A stretch of DNA of 64,000 bases from Robiginitalea sp. (GCA_024642005.1 JAHECA010000004.1:62001-126000), one strand, 5' to 3'. Positions 1 to 10,250 are shown, numbered from the stretch's first letter. The notes: generated by a model not told the origin, from the letters alone. Numbers and translations are program-made.

Positions 1-2857
1 CGAGCGGGCCCGCGAGTACAACCTGGCCGAAACCGGCTTTACCACCCACGCCACCTTCTTTGATTACGACAAAGACGGCGACCTGGATGCGTACATCCTG
101 AACAACAGCAACATCCCCGTGAGCAGCCTGGGCTACGCCGAGCAGCGCGACGTACGGGCCCAGGACTGGGAAGGGGTGCCGGACATTTTCAGGGGGGTGG
201 GCGATATGCTGCTGCGCAACGACGACGGGCATTTTACCGACGTTAGCGAGCAGGCCGGCATTTACGGCAGCCTTATCGGCTTTGGCCTGGGCGTGCTGGT
301 CTCAGACTTCAACCAGGACCTTTACCCCGACATCTACGTGTCGAACGATTTTTACGAGCGCGATTATCTCTATATCAACAACCAGGACGGCACCTTTACC
401 GAGCAGATCGAAAACTGGACCGGGCACCTGAGCCTTTCGGCAATGGGAATCGACATCGGCGACATCAACAACGACGGCCTGCAGGACATTTTTATCACCG
501 ACATGCTGCCCGAGGCGGAGCAACGGGTAAAATCGGTGATGGAATTTGAGGGATACAATGTGTACAAGCTCAAGGAAGGCAAAGATTTCGGCCACCAGTA
601 CATCCAGAACACGCTCCAGCTGAACAACGGCAATGGCACGTTTTCAGAGGTCGCCTATTACAGCGGGGTAGAAGCCACCGACTGGAGCTGGGCCGGCCTC
701 ATGTTCGACATGGACAACGACGGGATGCGCGACATCTTTGTGACCAACGGGATCAACCACGACCTCACCGATCTCGATTTCGTCGATTTCTTCGCCAATG
801 AGATCATCCAGAAAATGGCGCTTACCGGCCGAAAAGAATCCATCGATTCCATCATCCAGAAAATGCCCATCAAGCCGCAGCCGAATTACGCCTTCCGGAA
901 CAAAGGAGACATTACCTTCGAAAATGCGAATGCCGCCTGGGGCTTTGAAACCCCCACCCGTTCGAACGGGGCAGCCTACGGCGACCTTGACAACGACGGC
1001 GATCTCGACCTGGTAATCAACAACGTGAACATGCCGGCCTTCGTGTACCGCAACAATACAGAGGCCCTGCAAGACCACCACCACATCCGCCTGCATTTCA
1101 AGGGAGGCGAGAAAAACCCGTTTGCCATAGGCACTACGGCGCGGCTCTATTTCGGCCCCAATACCGTGGTACAGGAACTGGTCCCCTCAAGGGGCTTCCA
1201 GTCGTCCATTGACTACGTAATGACCCTTGGGCTGGGAGAGGCCCGTTCCATAGACTCCATCAGGGTTATCTGGCCCAACGACAAAACAACCCTGCTCAGG
1301 GAGGTGGCGGCTGACGCCGATCTCACCCTGTCGCAAGACGAAGCCACCGAAACCTACAAGGTGGCGGCCCGTAGGCCGGGCACAACCCTGCTGACCGAAA
1401 TCCCACTGCGCAACGTAAAAGCGCACCGCGAAGACGCATACAACGATTTTGACCACGAAGGGCTTATCTATGAAAAGCTATCGCAGGAAGGCCCTGCCCT
1501 GGCAGTGGGCGACGTAAATGGAGACGGGAACGACGACTTTTACCTGGGGGGTGCCATCGGGCAACCCGGGCTCCTGTACCTGCACCGGGGCGGGGGGGCA
1601 CTTAGCCCTGCCAAAACCCCGGCATTCGATGCAGACGCCGGGTACGAAGATACCGCTGCGGCTTTCTTCGATGCCGACGGGGACGCCGACCTCGACCTGT
1701 TGGTGGCCTGCGGGGGCAACCAGGCCGGTATGCAGCGTAATTACCGCCCGCGCCTATACCTGAACGACGGGAAAGGGGGCTTTACACGCTCGTCCCAGGA
1801 ATTGCCCTCGGCCTCCAAGAATATGTCGACGGTAAACCCTTATGATTTTGACGGGGATGGGGATATGGATGTCTTTATCGGCTCCCGTTCTGTGGTGGGG
1901 GTATATGGGGTTAACCCCGATCAGCTCCTGCTGGAAAACGAGGGCGATGGCACCTTCCGCAACGTAACCGAACGCCTGGCCAACGACACCAAGGACGCCG
2001 GCATGGTTACCGCTGCCGCCTGGGCCGACCTCGACGGGGATGGCCGGGCCGACCTGATTACGGTGGCCGACTGGGGCACACCGGCCATCTTCCACAACAA
2101 TGGCAGGCGCCTGGCACGTATGAACAGTTCGCTCGACACCCTCGACGGCTGGTGGAACACCGTGACTGCCGCCGACCTGGACGGGGACGGCGACCTCGAC
2201 CTGGTCCTGGGCAACCAGGGCACGAACCTGCATTACAAACCTGAGCCAGGCAGACCCATGAAAATGTGGGTGAACGATTTTGACAACAACGGCACCCTGG
2301 AGCAAATCGTGACCCTGACCACCGAAAACGGCGACTACCCGCTGCACCAGAAAAAGGAGCTTACCTCCCAGATCGTTTCCCTGAAGAAGGAAAACCTGAG
2401 GGCCTCTGACTACGCCCAAAGAACGCTTCGCGAACTTTTCCCGCCCCAACAGGTCGACCGGTCGATCGTTAAGCAGGCGAAAACATCGGAATCGGTTATT
2501 GCCATCAATGACGGAAAGGGCTCGTTCCGCATCCAGGCCCTGCCGCCCCGCGTGCAGCTGTCGTGCACCTGCAACATCCAGTGCCTCGACCTCAACAAAG
2601 ACGGCCACCTCGATTTGGTCATGGCCGGAAACAACTTTGAATTCAAACCCCAGTTCTCGCGCCTCGATGCCGGGTACGGAAACGTGCTGCTGGGAGACGG
2701 GCAGATGGGCTTTGAGTGGCAGCCATACGACCGCAGTGGCTTTGTGGTCAGGCAGGAAGTCAAATTTATGCGCGAACTCCGCGATGCCGGCGGGAACACC
2801 TACCTGTTGGTGGCCGCCAACGAAAGCGAACCCCGCTTATTCAAGATCAATGAATAA
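1..2857 (+). CDS. VCBS/FG-GAP repeat protein with ASPIC/UnbV domain (5' truncated)
   Basis: The reading frame is open from base 2, so the gene starts upstream of the window; about 951 residues are visible. It is built from FG-GAP/VCBS blades marked by Asp-rich calcium-loop motifs such as DYDKDGDLD, DLDNDGDLD, DVNGDGNDD, DFDGDGDMD and DLDGDGDLD. Between the two propeller halves lies an ASPIC/UnbV segment around PSRGFQSS and IRVIWPNDK. Proteins of this CRTAC1-like family are exported, calcium-binding beta-propellers of Bacteroidota, often encoded beside SusC/SusD systems; their substrate role is not established. The stop overlaps the start of a paralogue by 8 bases, so the two are surely co-transcribed. 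The signal peptide cannot be seen because the 5' end is missing. Confidence 0.9.
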   Translation, partial: ERAREYNLAETGFTTHATFFDYDKDGDLDAYILNNSNIPVSSLGYAEQRDVRAQDWEGVPDIFRGVGDMLLRNDDGHFTDVSEQAGIYGSLIGFGLGVLVSDFNQDLYPDIYVSNDFYERDYLYINNQDGTFTEQIENWTGHLSLSAMGIDIGDINNDGLQDIFITDMLPEAEQRVKSVMEFEGYNVYKLKEGKDFGHQYIQNTLQLNNGNGTFSEVAYYSGVEATDWSWAGLMFDMDNDGMRDIFVTNGINHDLTDLDFVDFFANEIIQKMALTGRKESIDSIIQKMPIKPQPNYAFRNKGDITFENANAAWGFETPTRSNGAAYGDLDNDGDLDLVINNVNMPAFVYRNNTEALQDHHHIRLHFKGGEKNPFAIGTTARLYFGPNTVVQELVPSRGFQSSIDYVMTLGLGEARSIDSIRVIWPNDKTTLLREVAADADLTLSQDEATETYKVAARRPGTTLLTEIPLRNVKAHREDAYNDFDHEGLIYEKLSQEGPALAVGDVNGDGNDDFYLGGAIGQPGLLYLHRGGGALSPAKTPAFDADAGYEDTAAAFFDADGDADLDLLVACGGNQAGMQRNYRPRLYLNDGKGGFTRSSQELPSASKNMSTVNPYDFDGDGDMDVFIGSRSVVGVYGVNPDQLLLENEGDGTFRNVTERLANDTKDAGMVTAAAWADLDGDGRADLITVADWGTPAIFHNNGRRLARMNSSLDTLDGWWNTVTAADLDGDGDLDLVLGNQGTNLHYKPEPGRPMKMWVNDFDNNGTLEQIVTLTTENGDYPLHQKKELTSQIVSLKKENLRASDYAQRTLRELFPPQQVDRSIVKQAKTSESVIAINDGKGSFRIQALPPRVQLSCTCNIQCLDLNKDGHLDLVMAGNNFEFKPQFSRLDAGYGNVLLGDGQMGFEWQPYDRSGFVVRQEVKFMRELRDAGGNTYLLVAANESEPRLFKINE

Positions 2858-5800
2858 ATCCCTGTACATATTGTTTTTCCTGTCATTGCTGAGCGGCTGC
2901 CGGCAAGGCGGCTCGCTTTTCGACCAGCCGGCCGGCACAAAGACCGGTATAACCTTTGTGAATGAACTGCAGGAAACCGAAGACCTGAACATCCTGGATT
3001 ACCTCTATTTCTACAACGGTGGCGGGGTGGCCATTGGCGACATAAACGGGGATGGCCTGCCCGATGTGTTCCTTTCAGGCAACCAGGTCAAAAACCGGCT
3101 CTACCTCAACAAGGGGCAGATGGAGTTCGAAGATATCTCTGAGCAGGCCGGCATCGGGGGAAACAGCAGCTGGAACACCGGCTCGGTTATGGCCGATGTC
3201 AATGCCGACGGCCTGCTCGACATCTACGTCTGCGCAGTGGTAGGCATTAATGGATTTTCCGGCCACAACGAGCTTTTCATCAACAACGGCGACAATACCT
3301 TTACCGAACGGGCAGCCGAATTCGGCCTCGATTTTGACACCTACAGCTCCAACGCCGCCTTCTTCGACTACGACGGGGACGGCGATCTCGACATGTACCT
3401 GCTCAACCACGCCGTTCACAGCCAGGATTCCTACGGACGGGCCTCCCTGCGCTTCGAACGGAACTACGAGACCGGAGACAAGCTGTTGCGCAACGACGGG
3501 GGGCGCTTCACAGAAGTAAGCGAAGTAGCGGGCATTTATGGCGGCATCAACGGCTACGGGCTAGGGCTGGCCGTTTCCGATTTCAACCAGGACGGGCGCC
3601 CCGACCTGTATATCGGGAACGATTTCCACGAAGACGACTACTTCTACCTCAACAACGGGGATGGCACCTACAGCGAACGGTTGCGCGAGTATTTCGGGCA
3701 TACGAGCCGGTTCTCCATGGGCAGCGATGTAGCCGACATCAACAATGACGGCCAACCCGATATGATATCGCTGGACATGCTCCCCGAGGAAGAGGTTCCC
3801 CTGAAGACCTCAGAAGGGGACGACAACATACAGACCCAGCGGATGCGCACCGAAGAGTATGGCTATTACTACCAGTTTACGCGCAACATGCTGTACGTGA
3901 ACCAGCCCGACGGCCGGTTTATGGAAACGGCCCTGATGAGTGGGGTGGCCGCCACCGATTGGAGCTGGAGCGCCCTCTTTGCCGATTACAACCTCGACGG
4001 CTTTCAGGACCTTTTTATCTCGAACGGCATCCCGAAAAGGCCCAACGATCTCGATTTTGTGCGCTTTATATCCAACGAGCAGATCAGCAGCAAGATGGAC
4101 AACACCCGCCTGGTCGACCAGAAGGCGCTCGAGATGATGCCCTCGGGCAACGTACACAATTACGTGTTCGAAGGGGGAGCCGACCTGCTTTTCACCGACC
4201 GGAGCGGCGATTGGATAACCCGGGACACGCTCCTTTCAGGGGCAACGGCCTGGGGCGACCTCGACAACGATGGCGACCTCGACCTGGTAATCAACAACCT
4301 GAACCGGGAGGCGAGCGTGCTGGTAAACCAGTCACAGGGAAAGGGCGACTTCCTGAAAGTCGCGTTGCGATACAGCCCGGCAAATACTTATGGTATAGGC
4401 ACAAAAGCCTTTGCCTATGCCAATGGCGGGGTGCAATCCCGCGAGCTCTTCCCGGTACGGGGGTTTCAGGCTTCTTCCCAGCCCATCCTGCATTTCGGGT
4501 TCCCGGCCGGCACCCAGGTAGATTCCCTGGTGGTGGTCTGGCCCGACAACCGGTATCAGGTGGTGCGAAACCCCGGCCTGAACCAAACCCTTCAGCTGGA
4601 GCCCGTTCAGACCCAGCCATTCGATTACGGCAGGTTGCGGCCCGGTGCCACTCCCTGGTTCAGGCGCAGCAAAGACGACATGGGCCTCGATTTTGTGCAC
4701 CGAGAAGACAACTACACCGACTTTAACCGGGAAAAGCTGCTGCCCTACAGCCAGGCCGACCACGGCCCGGCACTGGCAGTGGGCGACCTGAACGGGGATG
4801 GCAGCGAGGACCTTTACCTCGGTGGCGCCAAGCGCATTCCTGCCCGGGTTTACCTGCAACGTGAAGGGCGTTTTATCGCCTCGGGCATACCCGCGCTGCT
4901 AAACGACAGCATCCCTGAAAATACGGCTGCCCTGATGGGCGATTTTGACGCCAACGGCCTGGCAGACTTGCTGGTGGCCAACGGCGGGTCGGATTATTTC
5001 GGAGATTCGGATTACCTGAATAACCAATGCTATTTCCAGAGCGGGGCAGGCTTTAACGCACAGCCCCTGCCCGGGCAACCGGCCAATACCTCGGTGCTGG
5101 CCGCGGCAGATTTCGACCAGGACGGCGATACCGACCTCTTTGTGGGCAATCAGACCCTTACCGGCGACTTCGGCGCCCGGCCCGACTCCTACCTGCTGGA
5201 AAACCAAGGGGGGCAATGGGCAATCTCCAAAGCCCTCGATGGCCGGGCCCTTGGGATGGTAACCGATGCCATCTGGACCGATTTCAATGCAGACGGCACC
5301 CCCGATCTGATCGTGGTGGGCGAATGGATGGCACCGCGCTTTTTGGCCAACCGCGAAGGTAGTTTCAGGGAAGTTGCCATGGAACTGCCCAGCGGGCTTT
5401 GGCAGGCGATTGCCCCCTTCGATATGGATGGGGATGGAGACACCGATTACGCCCTTGGAAATTGGGGCACCAACTCCAAATTTACGGCCTCTCCAGAGGC
5501 TCCCATGCACGTTTACCTTTCAGATTTTGATGAAAACGGCAGCCGAGACCCTGTAGTGGCTACCAAACGCAACGGGGCATACTATCCGCTGGTGGGCCTG
5601 GACGAGCTGGCCTCTCAGATGCCCATGCTTCGGAAGAAATACCCCAGGTACCTCGATTTTGCCGGCCAGACCATCGAGCAGATCTTCGGAGCAGAAGCCC
5701 TTCAGGGAGCCGAAATCTTAAACGTTACGGAACTCCGTTCAGGCTATCTGAAGAACCAGGGGGGGCGCTTTGAATTTGTGCCCTTTCCCATTGCCCTGCA

Positions 5801-6095
5801 GGTTGCGCCCATTCTGGAATTCCTGTCCGGGGATTTCGATGGGAACGGGGTGCCCGAATTGCTGGCAGCCGGGAATTATTTCGGAGTGAAGCCCTACCAA
5901 GGGAGGCTTGACGCTTTTCCGGGCGCCTTGATTAAAAATGAAAATGAGATACTTTTGGGCAACCGGGTGGGCCTCGACTTTACGAACAAGTCGATACGCC
6001 ACCTGGCCCTGGTCAGACTCGGCCAGGCCCCCTACCTGCTGGCGGTGTTCAACGATGCGCCGGCAGCCTTGTATGAATTAGTGAAAACAAAATGA
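2850..6095 (+). CDS. VCBS/FG-GAP repeat lipoprotein with ASPIC/UnbV domain
   Basis: This 1081-residue paralogue of the preceding gene starts at ATG 2850, inside the end of its neighbour. That start gives a clean lipoprotein signal with lipobox LSGC (Cys17); the frame is open further upstream, but earlier starts would bury the signal peptide. Two sets of FG-GAP blades (DINGDGLPD, DYDGDGDLD, DLDNDGDLD, DFDQDGDTD, DMDGDGDTD) flank an ASPIC/UnbV domain near residues 530-590 (LFPVRGFQASS, VVWPDNRYQ). The predicted place is an outer-membrane or surface lipoprotein with many calcium sites. Tandem copies point to a role in binding or processing a polymer at the surface, but nothing in the window identifies the ligand. 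It is followed after 7 bases by a PAP2-type lipoprotein gene. Confidence 0.92.
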   Translation: MNKSLYILFFLSLLSGCRQGGSLFDQPAGTKTGITFVNELQETEDLNILDYLYFYNGGGVAIGDINGDGLPDVFLSGNQVKNRLYLNKGQMEFEDISEQAGIGGNSSWNTGSVMADVNADGLLDIYVCAVVGINGFSGHNELFINNGDNTFTERAAEFGLDFDTYSSNAAFFDYDGDGDLDMYLLNHAVHSQDSYGRASLRFERNYETGDKLLRNDGGRFTEVSEVAGIYGGINGYGLGLAVSDFNQDGRPDLYIGNDFHEDDYFYLNNGDGTYSERLREYFGHTSRFSMGSDVADINNDGQPDMISLDMLPEEEVPLKTSEGDDNIQTQRMRTEEYGYYYQFTRNMLYVNQPDGRFMETALMSGVAATDWSWSALFADYNLDGFQDLFISNGIPKRPNDLDFVRFISNEQISSKMDNTRLVDQKALEMMPSGNVHNYVFEGGADLLFTDRSGDWITRDTLLSGATAWGDLDNDGDLDLVINNLNREASVLVNQSQGKGDFLKVALRYSPANTYGIGTKAFAYANGGVQSRELFPVRGFQASSQPILHFGFPAGTQVDSLVVVWPDNRYQVVRNPGLNQTLQLEPVQTQPFDYGRLRPGATPWFRRSKDDMGLDFVHREDNYTDFNREKLLPYSQADHGPALAVGDLNGDGSEDLYLGGAKRIPARVYLQREGRFIASGIPALLNDSIPENTAALMGDFDANGLADLLVANGGSDYFGDSDYLNNQCYFQSGAGFNAQPLPGQPANTSVLAAADFDQDGDTDLFVGNQTLTGDFGARPDSYLLENQGGQWAISKALDGRALGMVTDAIWTDFNADGTPDLIVVGEWMAPRFLANREGSFREVAMELPSGLWQAIAPFDMDGDGDTDYALGNWGTNSKFTASPEAPMHVYLSDFDENGSRDPVVATKRNGAYYPLVGLDELASQMPMLRKKYPRYLDFAGQTIEQIFGAEALQGAEILNVTELRSGYLKNQGGRFEFVPFPIALQVAPILEFLSGDFDGNGVPELLAAGNYFGVKPYQGRLDAFPGALIKNENEILLGNRVGLDFTNKSIRHLALVRLGQAPYLLAVFNDAPAALYELVKTK

Positions 6096-6102
6096 AACCC
6101 AG

Positions 6103-7467
6103 ATGAAAATTCAAATTGGAATTATGGCGTTTGCCGGCCTGCTTCTTGCCTCATGTGCCAAACAGGCCACGCCCATTGAAATCAGCCCGGAAGCATACCA
6201 CGCTTCGGTAGACAAGGTCACCGAAGTAATGATACACGATATATTCAGCCCGCCTGTGGCCAGCCGGGTGTATGTCTACCCCAACATAGCGGCTTATGAG
6301 ATCATGACCTTGCAAAACCCGGAGTACCACTCACTCCAGGGGCAGCTCACCGATCTGGGCAGCATTCCGGCCCCTGCAGCCGGAGCAGCTGTGAATTACC
6401 GCCTGGCCGCCCTGGTGGCTCACATCGACCTGAGCCGGCGGCTTATCTTTTCAGAAGACCAGGTAATTGCCTTCCGCGACAGCCTTTACGGCAATTGGGA
6501 TGAGCAAAACAGGGAAGAATTCGAGGCTTCCCGAGACTATGGCCTGCAGGTGGCCGATTTCATCGCCGGGTGGATGGACAAAGACAATTACAAGCAAACC
6601 CGCACCATGTCGAAATTTACTGTGGACACCGACGACATATCGCGCTGGCAGCCTACGCCCCCGGCCTATATGGAGGGCATCGAGCCCCACTGGAACAAGA
6701 TCAGGCCTTTTGTGATTGATTCGGCGGCCCAGTTCAAGCCCGTACCGCCCCCGGCCTTTTCCCTGGAGCCCGATTCCCCTTTCTGGAAGGAAGTGCGGGA
6801 AGTATACGACATTAGCCAGGAGATTACCCAGAAAGGAGACGAATCAGAAGAAGTGGCCATTGCCCAGTTCTGGGATTGCAACCCCTATGTTTCGGTTACC
6901 AGGGGCCACCTGATGTTCGCCACCAAGAAGATTAGCCCCGGCGCGCACTGGATCGGCATCGCGAAGATTGCCAGCCGCAAGACCAACAGCGATTTCGACA
7001 AGACGTTATATGCTTACACCAAAACCTCGGTGGCCATTGCAGACGCCTTTATCAGCTGCTGGGACGAAAAATACCGGAGCAACCTGATACGGCCCGAAAC
7101 CCTCATTAACCAGTATATAGACGAAAACTGGAAGCCTGTGCTGCAAACTCCGCCCTTCCCGGAATACACCAGCGGGCACAGCGTGGTATCGGGTGCTGCC
7201 TCTACGGCCCTGGCCAGTATATTCGGGGACGATTTTGCATTCGACGACGATACCGAAGTACCCTACGGGCTTCCGGTACGCAGTTTCCATGCCTTTTCCC
7301 AGGCGGCATCGGAAGCGGCCATCAGCCGCATGTACGGGGGTATTCACTACAGAGCCGCCGTGGAGGTGGGCGTGAAACAGGGGCGCGACCTCGGCAAATT
7401 CGTGACCGAAAACCTGCAAATGACCCATGCCAATGCATCCATGGCTAACGACGGCGCTGAAAATTAA
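6103..7467 (+). CDS. PAP2/vanadium-dependent haloperoxidase-like lipoprotein
   Basis: The 454-residue protein has a lipoprotein signal (lipobox LASC, Cys18) and the three-part PAP2/vanadium-haloperoxidase signature: K323 followed by R330-P331, then TSGH with S357-G358-H359, then S408-R409 with H415. These residues bind phosphate or vanadate. The Asp that phosphatases of this superfamily usually carry four residues after the last His is Ala419 here, so ordinary acid-phosphatase chemistry is doubtful. The length fits the long bacterial haloperoxidase-like group, commonly found next to VCBS/ASPIC proteins in Bacteroidota. The start lies 7 bases after the VCBS gene, so it is the third gene of that operon. 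Haloperoxidase, phosphatase or neither: sequence alone cannot decide. Confidence 0.8.
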   Translation: MKIQIGIMAFAGLLLASCAKQATPIEISPEAYHASVDKVTEVMIHDIFSPPVASRVYVYPNIAAYEIMTLQNPEYHSLQGQLTDLGSIPAPAAGAAVNYRLAALVAHIDLSRRLIFSEDQVIAFRDSLYGNWDEQNREEFEASRDYGLQVADFIAGWMDKDNYKQTRTMSKFTVDTDDISRWQPTPPAYMEGIEPHWNKIRPFVIDSAAQFKPVPPPAFSLEPDSPFWKEVREVYDISQEITQKGDESEEVAIAQFWDCNPYVSVTRGHLMFATKKISPGAHWIGIAKIASRKTNSDFDKTLYAYTKTSVAIADAFISCWDEKYRSNLIRPETLINQYIDENWKPVLQTPPFPEYTSGHSVVSGAASTALASIFGDDFAFDDDTEVPYGLPVRSFHAFSQAASEAAISRMYGGIHYRAAVEVGVKQGRDLGKFVTENLQMTHANASMANDGAEN

Positions 7468-7498
7468 AAGTGGCGCGCCGGAATAAAGACCTGAAATT

Positions 7499-8401
7499 AT
7501 GAAAAAAGTGCTGTTCGGCGCCGGGGTGCTGTTGCTGCTGGCTTTGATCGGATACCTGTTTGTCTATCCCTACGACTACGTGGTGCGTTTCGAGGCCCGC
7601 ACCTTTCCCGGCACCATTAACCAGACCATCAAAATCTGGGACCAGGAAATAGGCCTGGCAGGCAAACCCGTGGTGCAAAAAGACTTAAGAAACCTGGAGC
7701 AGACCATCAAGGCCGGAGATTCGGTGTTCATAATTAACTGGGCAATCGAGCCATTAACCGATACCACTTCGACGGTTACCGCCAAGGTGCGCGACCGCGA
7801 TCACAGTCTGAGCAACAAGCTGGCTGTCCTGTTCGGTGGGTCGGCAGTGGAAGCGGTGAGCAAAAAAACGGTACGCGACTTCGCCGAACGCCTGAAAAAC
7901 CACCTGGCAGAATTCAGGGTACATATCGACGGGGAGGCCGAACTGCCCGGCACCTTCTACGCCTACGTAAACGTAAAGACCGACCAGCACAACAAGGCGG
8001 GTGGGATGATGGACTACTTCATGCTGATGAGCGATTACCTGGCCTCGAGCGGCACCACCCTCAATGGTCCCCCCATGATTGTGGTCAATGAATGGAACAG
8101 AGAAAACGACAGCCTTGATTTCAACTTCTGCTTCCCCATAATCCGCTCTGACCGGTTGCCCCAGCATCCTAACATCGGCTACAAGCGGATTTTCCCCAAA
8201 CCGGCCCTCAAGGCCACCTACAACGGGAACTACATTACCTCCGACAGGGCCTGGTATGCCCTGCTCGACTATGCCGAGCGCCACGGTATAGCCGTCGAGG
8301 CCAAACCCGTGGAGGTGTTCTTCAACAACCCTACCCTGGGTGGGAATGCCCTGAGCTGGAAAGCAGAAGTGTACCTCCCCCTGGTGGAAGAAAACCAGTA
8401 A
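7499..8401 (+). CDS. Membrane-anchored SRPBCC/GyrI-like protein
   Basis: The 300-residue protein has one N-terminal membrane segment (residues about 4-22) followed by an SRPBCC/polyketide-cyclase-like stretch (about 30-145) and a C-terminal half resembling the GyrI-like/effector-binding fold (about 150-295, ending SWKAEVYLPL). No DNA-binding helix-turn-helix is seen, so this is not an AraC or MerR regulator but a ligand-binding or structural protein facing the periplasm. It follows the PAP2-like gene by 31 bases and probably closes that operon. The domain assignment rests on overall pattern, not catalytic residues; no enzymatic role is claimed. Confidence 0.6.
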   Translation: MKKVLFGAGVLLLLALIGYLFVYPYDYVVRFEARTFPGTINQTIKIWDQEIGLAGKPVVQKDLRNLEQTIKAGDSVFIINWAIEPLTDTTSTVTAKVRDRDHSLSNKLAVLFGGSAVEAVSKKTVRDFAERLKNHLAEFRVHIDGEAELPGTFYAYVNVKTDQHNKAGGMMDYFMLMSDYLASSGTTLNGPPMIVVNEWNRENDSLDFNFCFPIIRSDRLPQHPNIGYKRIFPKPALKATYNGNYITSDRAWYALLDYAERHGIAVEAKPVEVFFNNPTLGGNALSWKAEVYLPLVEENQ

Positions 8402-8522
8402 GACCAGGCTTTACAGGGGCCTGCATTGAGGAGTTCTCAAACATTTGGTTGAAAATCGGGGGCTATTTGCCCAAATCTGTTATTTTAGCTACATCTGACC
8501 AATCACCTAGACCACTTCGGCC

Positions 8523-10175
8523 ATGAATTCAGCTTTCGGATTTTGGGATTATTTTATTTTCATCGCTTACGCCTTGCTCATCCTTTTTGTGGGGCTCTAT
8601 GTATCCCGCGACAAAAAAGGGCACCAGAAAAATGCCGAGGATTACTTCCTGGCCAGCAAGTCGCTTCCCTGGTGGGCTATCGGAGCTTCTCTGATCGCCG
8701 CAAATATATCGGCCGAACAGTTTATCGGCATGTCGGGATCGGGGTTTGCCGTGGGGCTGGCCATTGCCTCCTACGAGTGGATGGCGGCGATCACTATTCT
8801 CATTGTGGGGAAATTCTTCCTGCCCATCTTCATTGAAAAAGGCCTGTATACCATCCCGGAATTCGTCGAAAAACGGTATTCCACCAACCTGAAGACCATT
8901 CTGGCCGTATTCTGGATCGGCCTATACGTGTTTGTGAACCTGGCCTCGGTGCTGTATCTCGGATCCCTGGCCCTGGAGACCATTATGGGCATCCCCATGG
9001 TATACGGGGTAATCGGCCTGGCGTTGTTTGCAGCCGCCTATTCGCTGTACGGAGGGCTCTCTGCGGTGGCCTGGACCGACGTGATCCAGGTGATCTTCCT
9101 GGTGCTGGGCGGGCTCATCACCACCTATCTGGCCCTGAATGCCGTCTCTGACGGGCAGGGTGTGTTCGCCGGCCTCAAGACCGTATACGAGGCCGTGCCC
9201 GAAAAATTCGTAATGATACTGGACGAATCCAACCCGGAATATAAAAACCTGCCAGGCCTTGGGGTACTCATTGGCGGGCTCTGGGTGGCCAACCTCTACT
9301 ACTGGGGCTTCAACCAGTATATCATCCAGCGGACCCTGGCGGCCAAATCGCTGCGGGAATCCCAGAAGGGGATTATCCTGGCAGCCTTTTTGAAAATCAT
9401 CATCCCGCTTATCGTGGTTATTCCGGGAATTGCAGCTTATGTGATGGTAAACGACCCGGCCACCATGGAGCGACTGGGCGATCTGGCAAATAACAACATT
9501 CCGACCTTGTCGACTGCAGACAAAGCCTATCCCTGGTTGCTGCAATTTCTGCCGGTGGGGCTGAAGGGCGTGGCATTCGCCGCCCTGGCCGCCGCTATCG
9601 TCTCGTCCCTGGCGTCCATGCTGAATTCGACCTCCACCATCTTTACCATGGACATCTACCGGCAATACATCGACCCGAAAGCCTCCGATAAGAAAACCGT
9701 GAATGTCGGCCGCCTTTCGGCCGCAGCGGCCCTGGTGGTAGCCTGTATCATGGCCCCGCTGTTGGGCGGCATCGAGCAGGCCTTCCAGTTTATCCAGGAA
9801 TACACCGGTCTGGTGAGCCCGGGTATCCTGGGGGTATTCCTGCTCGGCCTGTTCTGGAAAAAGACCACGAACCGGGGCGCCATTGTGGGAGCCCTGGCAT
9901 CTATCCCGATTGCCCTTTACTTCAAAGTCGGGCAGAACGGCTGGTCAGACAGCCCGTTCTTTGTGAACGTGCCTTTCCTCGATCAGATGGGTTATACCCT
10001 CCTGCTGACCATGGGTGTAATTGCTCTGGTAAGCCTCCAACAGAACAAAGGGCAGGAAGATCCGAAGGGTATTCCCCTTACGCGGGAAATGTTCAAAACC
10101 GGGCCCATATTCAATATTGGCGCCTTTACGGCCCTGATCATCATCTCAGCCCTTTACGCCTTCTTCTGGGGCTAA
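8523..10175 (+). CDS. Sodium:solute symporter (SLC5/SSS family, sugar type)
   Basis: The 550-residue protein is almost entirely hydrophobic helices (about 14), the size and topology of SSS/SLC5 transporters. Recognisable segments include the early helix GASLIAANISAEQFIG, the loop YSLYGGLSAVAWTDVIQ and the later SSLASMLNSTSTIFTMD, all characteristic of the vSGLT-like glucose/galactose branch. It should import a sugar or related solute using the sodium gradient across the inner membrane. The 121-base gap before it and the opposite chemistry of its neighbours suggest its own transcription unit. The substrate is inferred from family resemblance only. If sodium-driven, it could use a gradient set by the Rnf complex encoded 12 kb downstream. 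Confidence 0.9.
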   Translation: MNSAFGFWDYFIFIAYALLILFVGLYVSRDKKGHQKNAEDYFLASKSLPWWAIGASLIAANISAEQFIGMSGSGFAVGLAIASYEWMAAITILIVGKFFLPIFIEKGLYTIPEFVEKRYSTNLKTILAVFWIGLYVFVNLASVLYLGSLALETIMGIPMVYGVIGLALFAAAYSLYGGLSAVAWTDVIQVIFLVLGGLITTYLALNAVSDGQGVFAGLKTVYEAVPEKFVMILDESNPEYKNLPGLGVLIGGLWVANLYYWGFNQYIIQRTLAAKSLRESQKGIILAAFLKIIIPLIVVIPGIAAYVMVNDPATMERLGDLANNNIPTLSTADKAYPWLLQFLPVGLKGVAFAALAAAIVSSLASMLNSTSTIFTMDIYRQYIDPKASDKKTVNVGRLSAAAALVVACIMAPLLGGIEQAFQFIQEYTGLVSPGILGVFLLGLFWKKTTNRGAIVGALASIPIALYFKVGQNGWSDSPFFVNVPFLDQMGYTLLLTMGVIALVSLQQNKGQEDPKGIPLTREMFKTGPIFNIGAFTALIIISALYAFFWG

Positions 10176-10242
10176 AACGGGTTTTTGCCGGAGTCTTAGG
10201 GTGCCTGGCCTGCAAGAGGGTAGCGATCCCAGCGGAAAACCT

Positions 10243-10250
10243 TACCTTTG
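10243..10250 (+). promoter_or_regulatory. Bacteroidota -7 box TACCTTTG
   Basis: Exact match to the TAnnTTTG -7 consensus, 43 bases before the start of the propeller-like lipoprotein gene at 10294. No TTG box is seen at the usual upstream spacing, so it is a single-box candidate. Confidence 0.4.

Noticed and set aside
2499-2849. N-terminal extension of the second VCBS gene
   Set aside because: It overlaps the end of the first VCBS gene and would hide a perfect lipoprotein signal at 2850.
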